Positions 24,196 through 32,581 of a stretch of DNA of 64,000 nt are shown here, one piece after another. A model generated the notes under the pieces. That model saw only the letters and a program-made list of their open reading frames with translations, ran no database searches and had not been told where the DNA came from. This DNA comes from an uncultured Prevotellaceae bacterium (GTDB lineage: Bacteria; Bacteroidota; Bacteroidia; Bacteroidales; Bacteroidaceae): the NCBI GenBank assembly GCA_900317635.1, contig ONHN01000001.1, positions 62,001 through 126,000 of the forward strand, written 5' to 3'. The first letter of the stretch is position 1; the number at the start of each line of letters is the position of its first letter. Made by a program: the position numbers and the translations under genes.

Positions 24196-25323
24196 TTATA
24201 GTGATATGGGTTGCCAAAATTTTGTATCGTCTATAAAGGACTGCAAATATTTCTCTTCTATTTGATATAACAAAACGATATATGGTGGTTTATACATGAT
24301 TGCATTATTCTTTTCTACATTATTATGCGCTCTTCGTATTCTTCTTTTTGCTTTATTATACAATCTGCTCAAATCCTTATTGCGCAATCCTTTCTCACTA
24401 TAGCATATAAAAATTGAATCAGCTAATGACTGTGATATCAGAGAAAAACAATCTTTTTGAAGACAATTTTTAGGTATAATTGTTTCTATTTGAGAAGCTG
24501 ATAAATAATCATGTATGTGCAATGTGTCTATCTTAAACATGCAGATATATTCTTTCTGATGATGCCTCTTAAACTTGTATTGCCATATCACACTCTCCTC
24601 ATCTTGTATCGTTTTTTGAACACCAAAGGGTAATTGTAGCAATAATGGTGCATCTGGCATATTATATTTATTTGTAGCACAATCTCCATGAATATATATA
24701 TGATTGAAATGAGCATCCCTATTTTGCTTCACTGCTCTATTACTCTCAGGCATAATATAGAATAGAGAGGCTATTTTCTTATATTGTGGGGATAAATGAT
24801 TATTGATGTTGTAAAGAAATATACAGAATGGAGCTTTATAATATATCGCATTCCCTATATCGGGAGAAGAGTATGGTATAGAATCAGAAGTCTGAGATAT
24901 AGCCTGCCTATAGAGTTCTTCAAGTACCAGGTTACGTTGTGCCATTCCTTTTACTAACATCAAAAATAATGAATCTGCAAAAGATGAAGATATATCACGA
25001 AAATCATTATTGTAATTACCTAATCTTATAATTTGATCCTCTACCGAATGGTCAGAACTTAGTGTGTCAACTATGAAAATACCAATAAACTCATTAGCAT
25101 CTTTAGCTGTAAAATAAACATCTGATCCATGCATAGACATGTCATAACCATATGCATCAAATGGCAACAGAACTTCGTATGCAGGATGAATTTGTTTTTT
25201 TTCACCATCCGATGACGCGTATCCTGCAGGTTGCTTCATTAATGTATAAAGCCCAGTATTTTGAGCTTTCATGGCTGCAAAAGATAGTAATACTGATACA
25301 ACCATGAATAGTCTCTTTTTCAT
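24196..25323 (-). CDS. Exported immunity-like protein of cassette 1 (two copies of the domain)
   Basis: The 375-residue protein has a Sec signal peptide (MKKRLFMVVSVLLSFAAMKA then Q). The conserved domain occurs twice: near residues 110-190 (SFADSLFL...IYYKAPFCIFLYNINN) and near residues 280-370 (SLADSIFI...KRRIRRAH...IMYKPPYIVLLYQIEEKY). The gene begins one base after the stop of the JAB toxin gene at 25325 and is AT-rich. The neighbour at 22222 has one domain copy behind a related JAB toxin. I recognise no named immunity family. Confidence 0.62.
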   Translation of the reverse strand: MKKRLFMVVSVLLSFAAMKAQNTGLYTLMKQPAGYASSDGEKKQIHPAYEVLLPFDAYGYDMSMHGSDVYFTAKDANEFIGIFIVDTLSSDHSVEDQIIRLGNYNNDFRDISSSFADSLFLMLVKGMAQRNLVLEELYRQAISQTSDSIPYSSPDIGNAIYYKAPFCIFLYNINNHLSPQYKKIASLFYIMPESNRAVKQNRDAHFNHIYIHGDCATNKYNMPDAPLLLQLPFGVQKTIQDEESVIWQYKFKRHHQKEYICMFKIDTLHIHDYLSASQIETIIPKNCLQKDCFSLISQSLADSIFICYSEKGLRNKDLSRLYNKAKRRIRRAHNNVEKNNAIMYKPPYIVLLYQIEEKYLQSFIDDTKFWQPISL

Positions 25324-25324
25324 G

Positions 25325-26206
25325 TTATAAAAGAATACTTGTTATTGCCTCAGAAAACTTTGAAAGAGGTATTGGTTTGCTCATATTAACTTTATTATAC
25401 AGCCTAATGTACAATTCTTTTCTAAATTCATATTGCTGTGGATAGGTATTAAAAATAGGCCTTTCTACTCTCTTGAAAGCAATAAGTATATTTGTTCTAT
25501 CTTCGCTATTATCGATGTCCGTTTTTGAAGGATTATATGTGTACAGATCTGTTTCTAAATGAATGGGATGCGAATGCACATCATACATGTACGTATCTCC
25601 AGCCTTCGTTAAATCTTTTATGGCCCTCGCCATGGTCGCTTTAGAAACGCTTTCTTCCAATCCATCGTAAATATTGGAAATACTCCCTCTTTCTCCTACG
25701 ACAAAAGCATACTCTTTCATATTCTTACTTGTCAGCTTAAACATATCCTTTATCTTCGTCAAGATTTCTATACCAGGAATATAGATAAACAATTTGTCTT
25801 CTATAGCCTGATTGATATCGTTTTCTTTTTTGTTTTCAATAAAAAGCAAAAACTTTTTATCTATCCCATCATCAATATGCCTAACTTTGTCACCCCTCAA
25901 ATTATAATAGTCCGATAGGCCTAACGGGTCTATTCTGTTGATAGGATCGTTAGAGCTATACGCATACGGACTCACACCATAGTACTTCTCTGCCAGCGGA
26001 TCGGGCGAGGTGAAGCGTGGGTAGGCCATGCGCTGGAAGCGGGCGAGGGAGTCGTAAACGTCCCAAGCGTTCTGCGTCAGAGCTTCTTTGCCGCAGAACT
26101 TATTGGGCTGAAAGGCGGCATGAGCGCTGCGCCATATCTTACCCGTGGGTAGGTATTCAAGACTCTGAACGGTATCGCGACTCGTAGCATCAATCACCAG
26201 TCGCAC
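25325..26206 (-). CDS. RHS tip with C-terminal JAB-type toxin (cassette 1)
   Basis: The open frame from 26206 covers the RHS tip (LVIDATSRDTVQSLEYLPTG, YPRFTSPDPLAEKYYGVSPY, NDPINRIDPLGLSDYYNL) and a JAB/MPN-like end. The metal-binding motif is YMYDVHSHPIHLETDLY followed by NPSKTDIDNS, again HxHP...SxxD. It would continue the RHS reading frame of 26246-27011 were it not for a TGA in place of TGG at 26245-26247. Linker segments (KVRHIDDGIDKKFLLF, DINQAIEDK) are the same as in cassette 4. The toxin-domain sequence is clearly diverged from cassette 2, so these are paralogous toxins rather than one duplication. Confidence 0.75.
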   Translation of the reverse strand: MRLVIDATSRDTVQSLEYLPTGKIWRSAHAAFQPNKFCGKEALTQNAWDVYDSLARFQRMAYPRFTSPDPLAEKYYGVSPYAYSSNDPINRIDPLGLSDYYNLRGDKVRHIDDGIDKKFLLFIENKKENDINQAIEDKLFIYIPGIEILTKIKDMFKLTSKNMKEYAFVVGERGSISNIYDGLEESVSKATMARAIKDLTKAGDTYMYDVHSHPIHLETDLYTYNPSKTDIDNSEDRTNILIAFKRVERPIFNTYPQQYEFRKELYIRLYNKVNMSKPIPLSKFSEAITSILL

Positions 26207-26544
26207 ACTGCCAAGCTGGTCCTGAACGTAGGCGTAGGGACGAACTCAAGCTGATTGCAGCGTGTCGTTCCACAATGAGTAGTAGCCGCCCTCGGTATAG
26301 AGCCTAACAAGACGACCATCGCGAAACACGAGGTCGCCATCGCGAACTTCAGTCGTTGTGTAGCGCGGATTGGATGACTGCGTACTGGCTGCAGTGGCCG
26401 TCATGGGCAGCAGCAATTGTGTCTGGCTGGTTTGCGTCTGCGTCAGCATGCGCCGACCATCGGCCATGTAAGCCATGCGTATTCGCCCTGCAAAGATACT
26501 ACTTTCTACGCTGTCGGGCAAGCTGAGCAGATTATAATGCACTG
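25855..26544 (-). repeat. RHS core direct repeat, copy A
   Basis: This is the counterpart of 23463-24144. The two copies keep the same reading frame through WARPYAYVQDQLGSVRLVID in copy B, whereas copy A has VRPYAYV preceded by a stop. The similarity ends at the toxin variable region on one side and near HYNLLS on the other, marking the cassette borders. Confidence 0.8.
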
Positions 26545-27011
26545 AGACGTTGCCCGAAGAATAGCTCGTCTCGTTGCCGTCGGCATCGTACGTATAGCTA
26601 TGCGTCTGATTAACGGATGATTTCTCTGGAGAGCGAACTGGGTTCGTAACCATAGGAGATACACGTTTCTGTAGCGACAGCGTTATCAAACTCTGACTCG
26701 GCGCAGAACGCGCCTTCGCTGTAGGCTATTTGAGGCAGATAATACGCCTGAAGACGACCTGCACCATCGTACCGACGAAGGTCGGGCAGTGCCGTGTGAG
26801 AGACACCGGCTTCGTGATGTATGGTCTGTACGGGGCGCAGGGCCGCATCATAGTACGTGGTCTGAGTAATTGAATTGCTGGCAGAAACGCCTGCGGGGGG
26901 TAGCGCACTCAATGGCCTCAGCGTGCGAACATAGTTCAACTGAGAATATATGCTTGAAGGGACAAGCAAACAAACAAGTAGAGGTAAGATATAGCGAATG
27001 GGACTCATCAT
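26246..27011 (-). pseudogene. RHS N-terminal segment, frameshifted and with a nonsense codon
   Basis: The frame from 27011 encodes a signal peptide (MSPIRYILPLLVCLLVPSSI and SQ) and RHS/YD-like sequence (TTYYDAALRPVQTIHHEAG) but ends at 26610. The RHS continues in another frame (NQTHSYTYDADGNETSYSSG, RLYTEGGYYSLWNDTLQSA) to a TGA at 26246, where cassette 2 has TGG. The N-terminus is only about 130 residues before the shared core, far shorter than the 1,000 or more residues usual for RHS proteins, implying a large internal deletion. It is the only RHS start in the array. Confidence 0.75.
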
Positions 27012-27046
27012 TAAAAATCATCGAAGGTAACGTATGTAGTGCGCTG

Positions 27047-27054
27047 CAAAGATA
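27047..27054 (-). promoter_or_regulatory. Candidate -7 element of the RHS array
   Basis: On the minus strand TATCTTTG fits TAnnTTTG, with TTTT 19 bases upstream in place of TTTG. It lies 36 bases before the RHS start at 27011 and is divergent from the ABC-F promoter. Confidence 0.5.
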
Positions 27055-27118
27055 ATATTTTTCCTAATAAAGTAAAAAGAATTACGCTTCTTTCTCCTTA
27101 TCTTGTCAGCGCAATAAT

Positions 27119-27149
27119 TTTGCTGTGCGCAGGTTTTTCACTACTTTTG
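27119..27149 (+). promoter_or_regulatory. Consensus Bacteroidetes promoter of the ABC-F gene
   Basis: TTTG (27119-27122), 19 bases, then TACTTTTG (27142-27149) exactly fit the TTTG-N19-TAnnTTTG consensus. The ABC-F start at 27182 is 33 bases downstream. Confidence 0.8.
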
Positions 27150-27163
27150 CAGCTTGTAAATAA

Positions 27164-28804
<1,641 letters not shown>

Positions 28805-28812
28805 ATGCAAAC

Positions 28813-28828
28813 TTGGCACAAAGTTTGT
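28813..28828 (+). promoter_or_regulatory. Possible sigma-54-type promoter upstream of grpE
   Basis: TTGGCACAAAGTTTGT resembles the sigma-54 consensus TGGCAC-N5-TTGC, with GG and the -12 G separated by exactly 10 bases; the -12 GC is GT. It lies 50 bases upstream of grpE. An alternative sigma-ABfr promoter is not obvious. Confidence 0.35.
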
Positions 28829-28878
28829 TTATATATCGGTGTGTGACGCATGTCATTCGTCAATAAAACCATACAACT

Positions 28879-29502
28879 ATGTCAAAGAATCATAAGCATA
28901 ACGCGGCGAGCGAAGCTGGCGGGCAGCACGACGGGCCGCAAAAGGTTGAAGTAACCATTGAGGACGGCGGTGCAGGCAAGATAGACATTGCCGAAGACGA
29001 GCCATCGCCCGAGGAAGCCGTCGACGTGACGCCCGAAGGCGTGGAAGAGGTGTCAGCCGAAGAGCAGGCACAGCAAGAGATTGCAGAGTTGAAAGACCGC
29101 AACCTGCGCCTGATGGCCGAGTTTGAGAACTACAAAAAGCGCACCCTGCGCGAGAAGACGGAGCTCATCCTTAACGGCGGCGAGAAAGTCATCACGGCCC
29201 TGCTGCCTATCCTCGACGACCTGGAACGCGCCGAGGCCAACATGAACAAGAGTCAGGACTACGCCTCGCTGCGCGAGGGCTTCGACCTCATCGTCAAGAA
29301 ACTGCACGAGACGCTGGAGCGGCAAGGCCTCAAGCGCATCGACACGGACGGCAAAACTTTCGACACCGACTATCACGAAGCCATCGCCATGGTACCCGTT
29401 GAGGACAAAGCCATGGCGGGTCACGTCATCGACTGCGTAGAAGCAGGCTATCAACTGGGCGACAAAGTTATTCGCCACGCGAAGGTGGCCGTAGGACAAT
29501 AG
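28879..29502 (+). CDS. grpE: Nucleotide exchange factor GrpE
   Basis: GrpE releases ADP from DnaK in the Hsp70 cycle. The 207-residue protein has an acidic, low-complexity N-terminus of about 60 residues and a long coiled coil. The beta-domain core has NLRLMAEFENYKKRTLREK and a C-terminal HEAIAMVPVED...KVIRHAKVAV. It is followed by dnaJ after 23 bases. dnaK is not in the window. Confidence 0.95.
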   Translation: MSKNHKHNAASEAGGQHDGPQKVEVTIEDGGAGKIDIAEDEPSPEEAVDVTPEGVEEVSAEEQAQQEIAELKDRNLRLMAEFENYKKRTLREKTELILNGGEKVITALLPILDDLERAEANMNKSQDYASLREGFDLIVKKLHETLERQGLKRIDTDGKTFDTDYHEAIAMVPVEDKAMAGHVIDCVEAGYQLGDKVIRHAKVAVGQ

Positions 29503-29525
29503 AAAACACCTAAACTCCCTCTTCC

Positions 29526-30677
29526 ATGGAAGAAGACTATTACAAGATACTGGGCGTTGAGCGCACGGCCAGTGCCGACGAAATTAAACGGGCATACAAG
29601 AAAACCGCCATCAAATACCACCCCGACCGCAACCCTGGCAACAAAGAAGCCGAGGAGATGTTTAAGAAAGCGGCCGAGGCCTACGACGTGTTGCGCGACG
29701 AGCAGAAGCGTGCCCGCTACGACCGCTTTGGCAAGGCTGGTGTCGACGGCATGAGCGGCGGCGGCTTCAGTGCCGAGAACATAGACCTCAGCGACATCTT
29801 TGGACGCTTCGCCGACATCTTTGCTGGTGCTGGCATGGGCGGTTTCGGCAGTGGCTTTGGCGGTTTCCACACACAGCAAAGTCGCGGTGCCGACATGCGC
29901 CTCAAGGTGCGACTGACGCAGCAAGAAATCAACAAGGGTGTCACGAAGAAGTTCAAAGTGAAGAAAGACGTGGCATGTCCCGACTGCCACGGCCGAGGCA
30001 CCGAAAACGGCACGCAACCCGAAATGTGCCCCGAGTGCAGGGGAGCAGGTGTCGTTGTTCGCACGCGCCAAAGCATGTTTGGCATGCTGCAAACGCAAGA
30101 AGCATGCCCGCGCTGCCACGGAACGGGCACCATCATCACGCATCCCTGCCCCCACTGCCACGGGGAAGGCATCACGCCTGGCGAGGAAATCATTGAAGTA
30201 AACATCCCCGCTGGCGTGCAAGAGGGTATGGTGGTGAACCTCTCGGGCAAAGGCGGAGCAGCACCACGAGGAGGCGAGCCTGGCGACATTCAAGTCATCA
30301 TTGAAGAAGAGCAACACCCCGAACTCCTGCGCGACGGCCAAGACCTCATCTACAACCTCCTGCTCACCATTCCGCAGGCCACGTTGGGCGACACCGTCGA
30401 CATCCCCACCCTCGACGGCAAGGCCCGCATCAAGATTAAGCCCGGCACCCAACCAGGCACAACGTTGCGCCTGCGCGGTAAGGGCCACCCCGCTGTACGC
30501 GGCTATGGCTACGGCACGGGCGACATCGTGGTGAACATCAGCGTTTACATCCCCCAAGAACTATCGAAAGACGAAGAAAAAGCGTTTGAGGCCATGCGCA
30601 ACAGCGACAATCTGCAAGCCAATCCGAGCATCAAAGAACGCATCTTCGAAACCTTCCGCAGCTACTTCAAACAATAA
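29526..30677 (+). CDS. dnaJ: Co-chaperone DnaJ
   Basis: The 383-residue protein has a J-domain with the HPD motif (YHPDRNPGNKEAEEMF) and a Gly/Phe-rich linker. Four zinc-binding CxxCxGxG-like repeats follow (CPDCHGRG, CPECRGAG, CPRCHGTG, CPHCHGEG). The C-terminal substrate domains end with VYIPQELSKDEEKAFEAMRN. Order and length are those of full DnaJ. It is translated just after grpE and ends 2 bases before a heptanucleotide repeat. Confidence 0.96.
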   Translation: MEEDYYKILGVERTASADEIKRAYKKTAIKYHPDRNPGNKEAEEMFKKAAEAYDVLRDEQKRARYDRFGKAGVDGMSGGGFSAENIDLSDIFGRFADIFAGAGMGGFGSGFGGFHTQQSRGADMRLKVRLTQQEINKGVTKKFKVKKDVACPDCHGRGTENGTQPEMCPECRGAGVVVRTRQSMFGMLQTQEACPRCHGTGTIITHPCPHCHGEGITPGEEIIEVNIPAGVQEGMVVNLSGKGGAAPRGGEPGDIQVIIEEEQHPELLRDGQDLIYNLLLTIPQATLGDTVDIPTLDGKARIKIKPGTQPGTTLRLRGKGHPAVRGYGYGTGDIVVNISVYIPQELSKDEEKAFEAMRNSDNLQANPSIKERIFETFRSYFKQ

Positions 30678-30681
30678 ACTG

Positions 30682-30789
30682 AGAGTGACAAGCGACAAGC
30701 GACAAGTGACGAGTGACAAGCAGGCTACGCCGACGAACAAGCGCGACTGCAACTTGTCACCCGTCACTCGTCACTTGTCACGTGTCACA
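30682..30789. repeat. Heptanucleotide tandem repeat with inverted arm (copy 3)
   Basis: Left arm: five units of the GTGACAA or GCGACAA type. The core (GGCTACGCCGACGAACAAG, then CTGCAACTTG) is followed by a right arm of inverted units (CTTGTCA, CCCGTCA, CTCGTCA and so on). It is the most complete copy and lies immediately between dnaJ and folC. Translation in one frame creates an artificial extension upstream of folC, which should be ignored. Confidence 0.8.
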
Positions 30790-30795
30790 AAAGCC

Positions 30796-32094
30796 ATGTC
30801 CTACGAAGAAGCCATACAATATTTATATACCGCCGCGCCATTGTTTCAGCAACAAGGTGCGGCGGCTTACAAACCAGGTCTGCAAACGACCAAGGCCTTA
30901 GACGCACATTTCGGCCATCCCCACCGCCGCTATGCTACGCTCCATGTAGCAGGCACTAACGGCAAAGGAAGCGTGTGTCACACACTGGCCGCCACGCTGC
31001 AAAGTGCAGGCCTAAAGACGGGACTTTACACCTCCCCCCACCTCACCGACTTCCGCGAGCGTATCCGCATAAACGGACAAATGATACCACGCCAGCGCGT
31101 CGTACGTTTTATTAAAGAAGAGCACGCACTCTTCGAAACGCTCCATCCCTCTTTCTTTGAAATCACCACAGCCTTAGCCTTCCTCTACTTTGCCGAAGAG
31201 AACGTGGACGTGGCCGTTATTGAAACAGGACTTGGCGGGCGCATAGACTGCACCAACATCATTCGACCTGAGGTTTCAATCGTTACGAACATCAGCCTCG
31301 ACCACACCGACTTACTCGGCAAGACGCTTTCGGCCATTGCCACAGAAAAGGCGGGTATATTCAAGGCGGGTGTGCCCGCCGTGGTGGGCGAGGCTACAGA
31401 GGAGACGCGCGCCGTTTTTGAAGCTAAAGCAAAAAACGTGGGTGCACCGCTCTGCTTCGCCGAGGACGAGCCAGAAGTGCTTGCATCAAGCCTCAACGCT
31501 CGAGGAAAACGCCTGTATGAAACCCGCCATTTCGGACAAATAGAAGGGGAACTTACGGCACCGTGTCAAGAAAAGAATGCGAACACCTTGCTCTGCGCCA
31601 TTCGCCAGCTACCCGAAGGCCCGTTGCGCACGGCACTATGCTCAGTCGAGCACTTGCGGCGGGGCTTTGCCCACGTCTGTGACCTAACGGGACTGCAAGG
31701 ACGCTGGCAAACGTTGCAAGAGCGTCCGCGCATCGTTTGTGACACGGGCCACAACGCGGGCGGCTGGCAATACCTTGCACAACAACTGAACGAAGTTCCC
31801 GCGCACCGCCTACATATAATATTAGGTATGGCAGCCGACAAAGACGTACGGGCCGTGCTTTCGCAACTGCCTAAAGGCGCACACTACTACTGGACACAGG
31901 CCTCCGTGCGCCGCGCTATGCTGGCCGACAAGCTTGCGGCCCATGCCGAAAGCACAGGGCTGAGGGGCGGCACACCCTACCCTACCCCCGCCGAGGCACT
32001 ACAAGCCGCTCGCGCACAAGCCGCCGAAGACGATACCATCTTCATCGGCGGTAGCACGTTTGTTGTAGCCGATATACTTGGAACGATGCAATAA
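30796..32094 (+). CDS. folC: Folylpolyglutamate synthase / dihydrofolate synthase
   Basis: The 432-residue protein starts at the ATG at 30796 (MSYEEAIQYLYTAAPLFQQQ), after the repeat. FolC joins glutamate to folates. It has the ATP-binding P-loop HVAGTNGKGSVCHTLAA, the SPHLTDFRERIRING segment, SIVTNISLDHTDLLG and VCDTGHNAGGW. A longer frame upstream is read through the repeat and dnaJ and is rejected. Confidence 0.93.
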   Translation: MSYEEAIQYLYTAAPLFQQQGAAAYKPGLQTTKALDAHFGHPHRRYATLHVAGTNGKGSVCHTLAATLQSAGLKTGLYTSPHLTDFRERIRINGQMIPRQRVVRFIKEEHALFETLHPSFFEITTALAFLYFAEENVDVAVIETGLGGRIDCTNIIRPEVSIVTNISLDHTDLLGKTLSAIATEKAGIFKAGVPAVVGEATEETRAVFEAKAKNVGAPLCFAEDEPEVLASSLNARGKRLYETRHFGQIEGELTAPCQEKNANTLLCAIRQLPEGPLRTALCSVEHLRRGFAHVCDLTGLQGRWQTLQERPRIVCDTGHNAGGWQYLAQQLNEVPAHRLHIILGMAADKDVRAVLSQLPKGAHYYWTQASVRRAMLADKLAAHAESTGLRGGTPYPTPAEALQAARAQAAEDDTIFIGGSTFVVADILGTMQ

Positions 32095-32101
32095 ATCTCC
32101 C

Positions 32102-32356
32102 TCAACGCCCTCGCTTTAACCAATCCCTCAGTCGCTGGTAACCCTCCACGCCAAGAATGGTCAGGCCGCCATATTGGCACGTTTTGGCCAGGCCGAAGAG
32201 CACCGTCCACAACACGCCCTTTGCGGCCGTGCTGATGGGCAACAGCATCTGTGCAAACGACAAGATATAAAAAGGTATGCAACACAGCAGGACGATGACG
32301 CCCGTGCGAAACGAGAGCGTTTGCAGCCAACGCTTGATGTTGCTAAAAAGTTTCAT
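32102..32356 (-). CDS. Conserved small membrane protein
   Basis: The 84-residue protein has two hydrophobic helices: RTGVIVLLCCIPFYILSFAQ, and ISTAAKGVLWTVLFGLAKTC followed by QYGGLTILGVEG. It ends in a basic tail RLRDWLKRGR. I recall similar conserved proteins in Bacteroidales but no assigned function. It is convergent with folC. Confidence 0.6.
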   Translation of the reverse strand: MKLFSNIKRWLQTLSFRTGVIVLLCCIPFYILSFAQMLLPISTAAKGVLWTVLFGLAKTCQYGGLTILGVEGYQRLRDWLKRGR

Positions 32357-32525
32357 ACTTCATCGTTTTCTTTTGGAACACCTATGGCCCACTGTTGCGG
32401 CCCCACGCTTTAAGGGTGCAAAGGTATAACATCTTCTCCATTTATTAGCACCTTGAAGCAAAGAAAAGCAATAGGGCAAAAAAAAGAATACTGCTACATG
32501 TTATGCTTTATTGAAACTATTGCAT

Positions 32526-32533
32526 ACTTTTGC
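32526..32533 (+). promoter_or_regulatory. Candidate promoter of the BspA-like gene
   Basis: TACTTTTG matches TAnnTTTG. TATG lies 19 bases upstream at the -33 position. The gene starts 49 bases downstream. Confidence 0.5.
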
Positions 32534-32581
32534 CTAACAAACCACACGCCACTATCAACCCTTAACACCCAACCATTATCA

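Noticed and set aside
30586-30795. N-terminal extension of folC.
   Set aside because: It is translated through the dnaJ end and the heptanucleotide repeat; the ATG at 30796 gives a normal FolC start.
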